Source: Anaeramoeba flamelloides (Eukaryota > Metamonada > Anaeramoebidae). Taken from it: 64,000 nt of DNA. Both the position numbers and the translations under genes were made by a program. Position 1 is the stretch's first letter, and each line of letters starts with the position of its first letter. The notes beneath the pieces were generated by a model. The model did not search any database. It worked only from the letters and a program-made list of their open reading frames with translations, and was not told where the DNA came from. Where the stretch lies: assembly GCA_027625915.1 (NCBI GenBank), contig JANTQA010000051.1:2852501-2916500 (forward strand), given 5' to 3'. Of the stretch, positions 55,401 to 64,000 are shown piece after piece.

Positions 55401-57524
55401 CATTATTTAAAAAAATAAATTTTTGCTCAAATAAATAAATGAAAAAAAAAAAAAAAAATAGCTTTGGGAAGGTTGGGTGATTGTTATTTTTTTGGCCATG
55501 GAGTAAAAAAAAACATTATTAAAGCAATTAATTTATATTTAGAGTCATCTGAATTTTCTGTTTCAAGATCTGAAAAGCGAATGGTCGATTGTTTCAAATT
55601 GAAGAAAAATAAAAACAATGAGAAATTAATTCAGAAATATCACGAGATTATTACACAATTAATAAAAAACGCAGAACAGAACAATGATACGAAATCACAG
55701 TTAATCTTAGGAATTTTCTATCAAAATGGCAATGGAGTTGTTGAAGATAAAGAAAGGGCATTTGGGTATTTCAAATTATCTGCGAAACAGGGCAATTTAA
55801 TTGCACAAAGGAAATTGGCATTAAGTTATTTACAGGAGGGGGAGAGAAAAAATAAAGAAAAATCAAATTATTGGATGAATTTATCAGCTGATCAGGGTAA
55901 TTCTGGATCAATTAACAACATTGCTATTAATTATTTAAATGGGTTTGAGGTGGAAAAGAATTTGTACAAATCAATTTTGAATTTCCGAAAAGCTAAAAAA
56001 CTGAAGAATGCTAATGCTTATAACTCTTTGGGTATCTTGTATTTAAATGGCGGGGGTGTACCCAAGAATTTAAATATTGCATTCAAATTTTTTTTCAAGT
56101 CCCATTATTTAGGATCGTCCAATGGAACCGAAAGTTTAGGGTTCTACTACCAATATCACAGCAATAATTCCCATGTCAACAACAAAAATAATTCATACAA
56201 GATATACAATTATTACTTGCGTTCTGCTAAAGAAGAGAACCCAGATGCACAGTTTGCCTTGGCGATTTGTAGTTTACAGGGTATTGGGGTAACAAAATCA
56301 AAAAAGCAGGCATTTCATTTATTTAAAAAGGCTGCAGAAAATGGAAACACTGAAGCAAAAAATAGCTATGCAATATGCTACGAAAAGGGGCGTGGGTGCA
56401 AAAAAAATATACAAAAGGCCTTTGAAATCTATAAAGAAGCAGCCAAATTAAATGAAGCCAATTCTTGTTATAACTTAGGGATCTGTTATTTAAAAGGAAA
56501 AGGTGTAGATGTTGCATATGGTCGGGCCTATAAGTGGTTTAAAAGGGCAGCTCAATTTGATGATTTTCGTAACCTAAGCATTATCCAGGGCATTTCAAAA
56601 TTACAATTCATTATCACAAGAAATGGGAGATATGAGGAAATCGAAAAGGTGTTGCGTAAAGGGTGTGAAATTAATGAAATTTGCCAGGCAACAAGCCAAA
56701 GTGCCTTACATTTGATATGCCAAGCATCCAATAAAAAACAATTCCAATTATTCCAATTATTAATTGACCATGGGGCAAACCCTTATTTGAAAAATCATTT
56801 AAATAAAACACCCATCGATCTCTTAAAAACAAAATCAGACAAAAAAATGTTTTGTTGCGAAATTTCAATAATAGAAGATTTTTTAAACGTTTTTCAAGCT
56901 GAAGAATTGACAGATTTAATAATTTGTAAAAAAAGGGTAAATAGGTTTTGGGTTGAGCATCGTATCGGCAGAAAATTTACAATCAATGACAATCACATTT
57001 TGTCACAATATTCGTGTCAAGAGGTGAGGCAATGGCTAAAATGGGTTTATACGGGAATCATTGAGGGAGAAAGAAGGATTATCTTGAAGATTTCAAATCA
57101 TCTCAAAATAAGTACATTTCAACAAAAGACCGGCAAATGTGGTTTAATTAATGATCTCAGAATGCTTATTCAACAAACTAATTCAATGGATTTTACTTTA
57201 ATCATTGATCAAAAAAATTTAAAAATGCACAAGTTTATTATGCAAACAAGATCAAATTTATTTAGAGGACTGTTTTTGAGCGTAACACAGATCTTTAACC
57301 AAGTCAGAGACTATTCAAAAAAAAGTTATCAAACTTTAAACTGCTTAAGAGATTTTATTTATTCTGACTCGTTTGCTACTAATAATTTTATAAATAATAA
57401 CAACCCAAATATTTTCCATCTAATCGAAGATCTTAAGGAGGCCAAAGAGTATTACCAATTAAATAAAAAATCTAAATTAATTGATTGTTTGCATCAAATT
57501 AAAAATTATTGTAATATTAACTAA
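49458..57524 (+). CDS. Sel1-repeat / ankyrin / double-BTB protein
   Basis: Two exons: 49458-49719 (ATG at MDIEKLKSKAK) and 55462-57524, joined across a 5.7-kb phase-1 intron (donor GTAAGACTT, acceptor AAATAG) to give 774 residues. The joint falls inside a Sel1 repeat and reads AAEKKNPRALGRLGDCYFFG, a normal family sequence. About ten or eleven Sel1-like repeats span residues 18-450 (for example LGICYLKGKGVDVAYGRAYK). Two ankyrin-type repeats follow at about 476-542 (SALHLICQ, LLIDHGANPYL). An atypical BTB unit (about 564-640) and a clear BTB domain (about 662-760: MDFTLIIDQ, MHKFIMQTRSNLFRGLF) end the protein. Sel1 and ankyrin repeats are protein-binding scaffolds, and BTB suggests a cullin-3 substrate adaptor; this role is inferred. 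The tandem-BTB part matches the Ras-BTB protein at 41660-42841 in order and motifs. Confidence 0.87.
52440..52845 (+). repeat. Diverged interspersed repeat family 5, copy b
   Basis: Aligns with the reverse complement of 21742-22180. Inside it, TTTGATAATTGA and its exact inverse TCAATTATCAAA (near 52736-52770) form a perfect 12-bp stem. Confidence 0.8.
54100..55045 (+). mobile_element. LINE fragment (reverse-transcriptase region), decayed
   Basis: Translation matches the 28-31 kb LINE from LNEYKIENIYLVTNDIQN, through FDSIHHFLIYHSINKFIKNE, SQLLYGLEIFDFTKSDIKKI and LIYKSEAKIDSARITIDKRK, to NSWSWK. It is truncated at both ends. The 3' break at about 55045 is occupied by a hairpin module. Several stops and frameshifts. 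Confidence 0.85.
55045..55325. repeat. Hairpin modules with GC-rich tag, abutting a LINE fragment
   Basis: The first fold-back, 55048-55142, runs from TAGGTTTTTTTTACTTTTTG to a T-rich/A-rich inverse ending AAACCTAGG. It is followed by TACTCTACGGCACTCTAAG, then a second A/T fold-back at 55250-55320 (TTTTTTTTTTAATT against AATTAAAAAAAAA). Confidence 0.7.
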
Positions 57525-58011
57525 TATTTAGTTCTATTTTTATTATTATTTTGATTTTTATTGGGTTTTTTTTTTGTTTTCAAAAATAAAAATTTTGTGT
57601 TGTGTTATATTTTTAAGTACCATTTTCTTATAATAATGGGTTTTTTTTTTTTCAAATTGTTATAAGAAGTATTTTGTAGAAAAAAAAATGTAAACTAAGA
57701 ATGAGTAGAACATTTTTAAACATGAGAAAAAAAAAAAAAAACAATTGAGTTCCAAATGTTGTAGGGGCTAAGACTAAAGTGATTTTCAAAAATTCCGGTT
57801 TAATTTGAATATTTAAATATTTAGTCTCGCCACATCTCTAAAAATCTATAAGTACTGAAACTGAAGACAATAAATAAATTAAATATCAAAATTAATTTAG
57901 TGGGAAGAAATATTTATTTGATTTTGTTTGAAAGAAATAATCCATAAATTATTAATTAAAATTTATTTTGTTACAATTTAATACTTCTCCAAAATAATAT
58001 TTCTGATCGAC

Positions 58012-58330
58012 TAAAATAAAATTTGTTGATGGTATCTAACCTCTTGATCGATCAATAATTGTTAATAGAATTTAAACAAATTTAACCTAAACATGTTTTT
58101 GTCATGCTATCTCTCCAAAACTTTAAAACATCGATAATTTATTAGTGTTGGTTATTATTCATTTTTTGTTTTATTACTATTGTAACTTCCTAAATAATTA
58201 TGTTTACATTTCAATTAGTAAATGTTTCTAATTGAGGTATTTCTTCAAGAAGTTATTAAATAAATTATTTTTTCAAAAATTGAATTTTGATGTGTTAAAT
58301 ATTTTGAATTGGGGTTTACTTGAATCAGAG
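58012..58330 (+). repeat. Diverged interspersed repeat family 1, copy c
   Basis: Matches the second half of the copies at 2944-3490 and 4876-5425: GGTATCTAACCTNTTGATCG, AATAGAATTTAAACAAA, ATTTCAATTAGTAAATG, TTTTGAATTGGGGTTTA. Confidence 0.8.
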
Positions 58331-58826
58331 TTTCTTTTCACCAAGTTCAACTTCTAATCTGAGGCTAAAATAATAACCAATGGGTTAAATCCGAACAATT
58401 TCTCTCAAGAATTTATTTTTTACTTTTGAAAAATAAGTTTCTATTCATTATTACTAATAGTATATTTGAATTCATTCTATTTATGGGCAATTGAATAAAA
58501 TTAAAGTAAAACGTTCTTTGGTTTTATTCACTCAAACCAAATAAATATTTAAATCAATTCATTTGGGAATGTAAAAAATATTATAATTTTGTAATTAATA
58601 AATCGAATTTTTTTTTTGAAAATTCAAAAATATTTTACTAATTAATAGCTGAAAAAACACAAAAATGATCACAAAAATAATTTAAAATTGATATTTTCAT
58701 TAAATTTAATTTGAGCTTCCTTATTGAACTTTGAGATAAAATTTTAATTCGAGTAATTTAATTTTAAAAAATAATTGAATATGTTTCAGGATGTGCTTAA
58801 ACAAAAGTTGTGGACTGGAAAAATCT

Positions 58827-59003
58827 TACTGGTATTTGAATTAAAAACGGGAAAAATTTTCACTTCATTTTCAATTTCGTTTTTAAAGTAGAAATCGAAA
58901 CCACAAACCCCAAGCTACTTCTTTGCGAACTCAATTTATAAAAGAAAAATATGGTAACTGAAGTGAAAATTTTTTCCAATTTATAATTCAAATAGCAGTA
59001 TTA
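58827..59003. mobile_element. Palindromic element (~180 bp)
   Basis: Left arm TACTGGTATTTGAATTAAAA and GGAAAAATTTTCACTTCA are mirrored on the right (TGAAGTGAAAATTTTTTCC..ATAATTCAAATAGCAGTA). Probably a small MITE. Confidence 0.75.
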
Positions 59004-59370
59004 TACTATCCTGTGACAAAATATGTTTTAATTTGTAGACTAAATCAATTACCCCGAATCTCGATTTCATTAAGAGTATGTTTATAACAAATTTTAAAAA
59101 ATTTCTAACAAATATTCCAAATTGTGTACTTGCCAAAAACCAAAAAAAGGTAAAATCAAAAAAAAAAAGTTTAATTTCTTTTATTGAAGAATTTTACGAT
59201 TTTTTTTTGTGTGTATAAAGTAATTGTCTATTTTGTGAAAGTGATCTTGGTGTTTATTAATTATGCTTTTTTTTTTTTTTTTTTTTTTTGTTTTTTTTGC
59301 TTTTTTCAAAAAAGAAAAAGAAAAAACAACAGAAAAAAAAATTAGTTAAAAAGATTTTAATACCTAAAAC

Positions 59371-60484
59371 TTATTTCTTTTTGGATTTTGCTTGTTCGTG
59401 TTTTTTAATTCTTTGTTTTCTGTCTTCGTTTGGATCTGGTCTAATACCTCTATTTTTAGGAAGGGAGATCATTGGTCTATTTTTTCTTCCAATTACAAAG
59501 ACATTTGATAATCTTGTGGCGAAGGAGTGTCCCTTTTCATCCTTGATATGGATGATGTCATATGAACCAGCATGTAATTCCTTTTTGGTGATGATTCCAA
59601 TTCTTCCTGTATTTCTACCTCCTGTGATCATGACAACATTACCAACTGCGAATTTGATGAAGCCGACAATTTTGTTTTCTTTGATATCGAATTTGATTGT
59701 GTCGTTGACTTTGATTAAAGGATCTGGATATCTGAAGGTTCTTCCATCATGAGTGACAATAAATGGGATTCTTTTCATACCAATTTGTGATTTTTTGACT
59801 TTACATAATTTAAAGTTGGATTCTTTTTGAGTGATCTTATGTGCGACAAATCTTCCTTTTTCGTCATAAAGGATTCTAAAGTTTTCATTGGTTCGATCAA
59901 TCGAAATGACATCTTTAAAGTTTATTTTGAAATTTAATTTTTTTTTTTTTTTTTTTTTGAATTTGTGTTGTTAGGTGTTTGAAAAAGATTTAAAAGTTAA
60001 CCTTTGTTGATTGAAAATAAAAATCATAAAAGAAAAAGAAAATTGTTTTGTACCCATAAAACCAGTTGGATAGGTGTTGTCAGTTCTAACTTTTCCGTCA
60101 ACTTTGACAACTCTTTGCATAAGGATCAAAGTAACTTCTTTTCCTGTTAAAGCATATTTCAATTTGTTTCTGAGTAAAAGTGTCAATGGAAGACATTCTC
60201 TTAATTTGTGTGGGCCAGTGGATGGTCTTGGTGCCTTTTTTTTTTTTTATTTTTTTTTTATTTTTTGAAAAAAGTAAATTCAATTGGTTATTTTTTGGTA
60301 TTGAGCAAATTTCAAAAAAGTTTTTTTTATTGGTTTTTTTTTTTTCTTGATTGAAAAATAAAAAAAGAAAAAGATTAGTTGAAAATTGAATTTATAAACT
60401 TACCCATGTGCCACCTAATTTGTCTAACATCCAATTTTTTGGAGTGTTTAATCTTTTTAAATGTTTTCTTGGTCCTCTAGTCAT
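59371..60484 (-). CDS. RPS4: 40S ribosomal protein S4 (eS4)
   Basis: Three exons: 60484-60404, 60234-60054 and 59912-59371, together 267 residues (animal eS4 has 263). Intron 1 is phase 0 (ACATGG|GTAAGT), intron 2 phase 1 (ATG G|GTACAA, then AAAG|AT). The start is unambiguous: [20 protein letters not shown] matches the universal eS4 N terminus. Next come [17 protein letters not shown] and [14 protein letters not shown] (RNA-binding S4 domain), [20 protein letters not shown], a central eS4 domain ([20 protein letters not shown]), a KOW segment ([15 protein letters not shown]) and a C-terminal [15 protein letters not shown] with a basic tail. The protein is part of the small ribosomal subunit. 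This gene is the clearest housekeeping marker in the window and would serve for placing the organism. Confidence 0.97.
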
Positions 60485-60944
60485 TCTTTAGAAATAAAAA
60501 TTATGGAAATTAAAAAAAAAATGAAAATAGATCTTATAAATTTTCCTTTTGAGCGAATATACAACAGCATACTTTAAGATGGGAATTTTCTGTTTTGTTT
60601 TTTTGGGTTTAATTTTCACTCAACTTACGGTACTAATATTGGGGAATCCCCTTGAAAATATACGAAATTTGAGTATCTTTTTGATAAGATCAAAAATTAG
60701 AAACTAACAAACGCATTTTGTATGGTGTGTTTGGATCTAAAATATCTTAAAACTCTGTCCAGGCACTAAAAATTGATAAACGTCGTGATATCTTGATTAC
60801 ATGTGTTTTTTTGATACTATTGTCAAGTTTAATGCAGGTTCAAAAGATTGATCGTGTTTCACAAAAGAAAAAGCGTTTTTTATTGTTATCGAAGACCTAT
60901 ACATCAACCATTTATAAAAACCAACAATAAACCTTAATTAATTA

Positions 60945-61195
60945 TGGTATTGGTTTCTTAAAGTTCTATAATTTAAAATGAAATTCTAAAAATAAAAGAT
61001 CAAATTGGACAATTTATCTCAAAAAATAGAGTAAATTTTTAAGAACAAATATTTTATTAAAATTTAAAAAATTCCAGAAAAATAAAAACTAAGAAAGATT
61101 TTGTAACCTATTTTAAATTTTGCTGTAAATATCAAGTAGTTTACTTTCAAAATTGATTAGAACTTAAGTATACTATGGTGTGATACTTTATATTT
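60945..61195 (-). repeat. Repeat family 6, copy c (reverse)
   Basis: The reverse complement gives CAATTTTGAAAGTAAA, CTACTTGATATTT, TTACTCTATTTTT-GAGATAAA and ATAGAACTTTAAGAAACCA in the order seen at 43560-43870. Confidence 0.8.
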
Positions 61196-61435
61196 TATAT
61201 TGTAATAAGAAGAAAAAAAAAACAAAGACTATATTTTGAAACAGATTAAAGACTTTTGGAAATGCATTATTTTACTCACTGTAAATTTAAATTTGAAACC
61301 TAAAATTTTTTTTACCCAATACTACATTCAAGATGGGTGGTGAATTACTGAAGTAGCACTTTTGGTTTTTATCTAAACACAAAATAATAAAAGAAAGAAC
61401 ATATAATTTTGAGAATTTTATTTTTTAGTTCTTTC

Positions 61436-61600
61436 AGAAGTTTCTCAAGGTTTACAATCCCTGAAAACTGAAAAAAGATTATCTTCTGTTAGGTTTGGCT
61501 ACTTGTTATTTTAGTTCTTATCTAATTGATCTTGGACTTTATATGAGTTTTTAATCGTGGTTTAATAAAAAGCTTATCTTTGATTTCTTAAAAAACAATT
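61436..61600 (+). repeat. Single arm of the 38-kb palindromic element
   Basis: AAGGTTTACAATCCCTGAAA is followed by diverged GATTATCTTCTGTTAGG and GTTTTTAATCGTGGTTTA, corresponding to one arm of 38129-38693. No opposing arm follows. Confidence 0.75.
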
Positions 61601-63335
61601 TAGAAAAGAATTTTTTCTTTTGATTATTAAATAAAAATAAAATAAAAATCAAAAATGTGATAAAAATTTATTGATGAAAATAGACAAATATTTCATAATT
61701 GAATTGATTTTTTAAAAAATAAATTATTTTTCAAAAAATGTGTGAATTTTATCATTATTATTATTCTAAATTATTATTGTTAATTGAAGGGGAATTTGGA
61801 AAATTTTTTGTAAAAAAGTGAAAAATAGAAAAATAGGATTTATGTTTGTACAAGCCGTTTTAAGAGCTAAAACTGGAAATAAAAGAATAATAATTTAAAG
61901 TTTGAAACAGAGTATTATACTTAATATTGTGATCTTTGGTTTTGGCACTTCTATTGTTTTTAGTGTATTAAATTCGTGATCGGTTACTGGTGTCATAGTT
62001 ATTTATATAGTTCATTTTATTTCTGCTATCATTGCTATTATTGATGCTGGCGGTGAAATTATAATTATTATTAATAATATTGTTTTTATTATTGATTATG
62101 TTGTTATCTTCACAATTGCAATATTGATGATACAAAAAAGCACACAGTCTTAATATCTACAAATATTCATTGCCAAGGGGAATATAATTTAATTTTATGA
62201 TTTTTATTTTGAGAACAAATTTTATGTTGAAATAAAAAGTATCCTAAAATAAGTATATTGTAAAAAAATGTCACCCCTTAAAAATAAATAATAAAAAAAA
62301 AAAAAAAAAGGTATTTACAGAACCTAACCTAGAACGTTATTGTTATCCTTAAAGTTACTAGTGTTATAATTGTTGAGTTTACATATTATATCGTTGGATC
62401 ATATTTTTCAATAGTGTTCTTGTACATTATTTTTGAAGAAAAAAAAAAAAAGGATGTTTATTAAAAATTGTAGCCTTTAATTTCACAAAAAAACAGGAAA
62501 AATCTTTTGGTAAATTGATAAAGACCAAACAGTAAATTATGATGTTGTAAAAAATAAAAAAATTAAACCTAATTTTGGAAACCGTAATATTCAATAGTAA
62601 TTCAATTTTAAATTTAATATAAAATTCATTTATTGGCTGGTAATTTCTTAAAATATTTTTTTTTTTAAATAATAGATAGATTATTTGAAGAAATATTTAT
62701 TTTGGTTTATTCAAGGGAATAAAAATAATTATTGAAAAGTCCACAAAAAGTCAAAGACAAACATTAACAATAGACAAAGAAAATTAGAATTTTTTATTGG
62801 AAAAAACTAAGGCACACTAGAGTATTATGATGAAAAGATATTATTCAAGTGTTCCTTTTTTATTGGAAAAATATTTTTTAAAAAAAAATCTAGCTCAAAA
62901 TGAGATATATTAAATGACGTGGAAACTTAAAAAAGATGAAATTGAAAAATATTCACAAATTATATGATTTCTAATTGATAGTTGCTGTGAAAAAATAAAT
63001 AAATTTAATTTCACTCATTTCTAATTTTAATGATAAATTTGGACTATAAAGGTAATCAAATAATACATTTGGTTAAATTGTCTAGTAATTACATCTTTTG
63101 ATATATATATATATATATATTATTAACTTCTATTTTGAAACATAAAAATCACTCAAAAAAATTGAAAAATACTATATTAATGGGGTAATATACTCTTTAA
63201 ATTTCATATGCTAGAATACTATTATCAACCAACTAATCAATTTATTTTACTGTATACCATTTTTATAGCCCTTTCTATTTTTCTCATATATTTATAAAAG
63301 ACCAAATGTTCACTGGCTGGGAATTCAGTGGATTT

Positions 63336-63610
63336 ATCATGTGCTGTAGAGTTCCGCCAAGATCCGTAAAATGTAGAAGAGTATAATTAAGATAATTTTT
63401 TTTTTGTTAATTGTAGAAATTAAAAGAAATTTTTTGAAATTTTCTTTTTATTAATAAAAAATTAATGACACTTTTCAAAAATTCAAAATTATGGAGTAAA
63501 AACATTGATTTAACTCAATTTTTTTAAATTTTGGAAAACCTAATGACTAGTGTCGTGAAGTGCATAGCTATTACAGAATTCAAAATTATGGAAAACCTAA
63601 CGAGAGTAGA
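63336..63610. repeat. Hairpin module group with GC-rich tag
   Basis: The tag GTGCTGTAGAGTTCCGCC (compare GTGCCGTAGAGTGCCGTC, the reverse complement of the tag at 45586-45596) is followed by an A/T fold-back (63396-63460). Then comes a relative of the 46273 hairpin (TTGATTTAACTCAATT..TTTTGGAAAACCTAATG) and a partial copy ending TGGAAAACCTAACGAGAG. Confidence 0.65.
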
Positions 63611-64000
63611 TAATTTTTAATTTTGCCATTAAAATGAGATGATTATTTTATAAAATAATCTTTTAATTATTTTACTTCTTCTCTTTTTAGATTTTGATAA
63701 TTGTTTTTTAATTAATCCCTTCTCACAATAAATAAAAAATAAAAAAAAAGAATAATTTTATGTAAATGCAGAACAATACTTTGTGATAACACGTATTCGA
63801 ATAAAAAATGGTTAAAAAAAAATATCACTTTATCTTTTTTTTTTTTTCAAAAAAATAAATTTTGAGTTATAAATTTGAATTCGTTCTCTCTGTTTATTGA
63901 AGTTGTACTTTTTATTTTTGGCATTGAAATATTTAGGTTATAATTGATCATTTAACGAATAAGAAATATTGAAGAATTAAATAAAAAGTTATCTCAGACG

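Larger units (their letters stand above)
49720..55461 (+). other. 5.7-kb intron of the Sel1/BTB gene
   Basis: Contains repeat family 5 copy b (52440-52845), a LINE fragment (54100-55045), and hairpin modules (55045-55325). The A-rich run before the acceptor (55442-55459) is unusual, since acceptors normally follow pyrimidines. No coding frame with family support. Confidence 0.75.
57525..59370. other. Gene-free region between the Sel1/BTB and RPS4 genes
   Basis: Convergent 3' ends lie on both sides. It holds a third copy of repeat family 1 (58012-58330) and a palindromic element (58827-59003). Nothing coding is supportable. Confidence 0.65.
60485..64000. other. Region upstream of RPS4, gene-free
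   Basis: The RPS4 promoter should lie in the first few hundred bases, but I cannot mark an element with confidence. Repeat family 6 (reverse, 60945-61195), one arm of the 38-kb palindromic element (61436-61600), ATT-rich simple sequence (62030-62100) and hairpin modules (63336-63610) are present. No gene found up to the window end. Confidence 0.6.

Noticed and set aside
63301-63376. Protein-like minus-strand stretch near the window end
   Set aside because: The GC-rich part matches the tag of the hairpin modules (GTGCTGTAGAGTTCCGCC), and stops flank it closely.

Overview
The window is a piece of a very AT-rich eukaryotic (protist) genome. It holds eight recognisable protein genes, all using the standard stop codons. 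Six use introns or look as though they should, with GT..AG splicing, and long gene-poor stretches lie between them. The gene set suggests a free-living amoeboid protist rich in small-GTPase signalling. It includes a PH-domain protein with SH3-ligand-like motifs, a LisH/RasGEF protein, a Ras-like GTPase fused to two BTB domains, a Sel1/ankyrin/double-BTB protein, a CAP-Gly coiled-coil protein, a LysM protein, a TEX264-like protein and ribosomal protein S4. My best guess is an Anaeramoeba-like lineage; this rests on gene content and composition only and is an inference.

Layout: 1-2639 (+), 3' part of the PH-domain gene. 2640-9519, intergenic with old repeats and a ~0.9 kb palindrome. 9520-12991 (+), TEX264-like gene split by a four-unit tandem array of a CACTA-ended element. 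13.0-16.6 kb, intergenic with a palindromic MITE. 16591-17229 (-), LysM protein. 17.3-19.4 kb, tandem duplication whose second copy carries a 1.2 kb TIR element. 22642-27035 (-), RasGEF gene with a 2.6 kb intron and probably further 5' exons. 27966-30917 (+), near full-length but decayed LINE with a 19-bp target duplication. 35827-37897 (-), four-exon CAP-Gly gene. 41660-42841 (-), Ras-BTB-BTB gene. 45.6-47.7 kb (-), decayed LINE. 49458-57524 (+), two-exon Sel1/ANK/BTB gene whose 5.7 kb intron carries a third LINE fragment. 59371-60484 (-), three-exon RPS4 gene.

Genes were joined across introns by matching reading phase and protein-family continuity. Eight of the nine splice phases I could place are phase 1. 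The Ras-BTB and Sel1/ANK/BTB proteins carry the same tandem-BTB C-terminal block, so they look like products of domain shuffling on one scaffold.

The non-coding DNA is largely a patchwork of diverged repeat families with two or three copies each inside the window, plus fold-back elements. Two features deserve most attention. One is the CACTA-ended array: treating its 2-bp flank as a target duplication restores the TEX264-like frame exactly. The other is a family of short hairpin modules with a conserved GC-rich tag; they sit at the same internal position in two separate LINE copies. I saw no convincing tRNA, rRNA or CRISPR array. Repeat boundaries were found by eye and are approximate.
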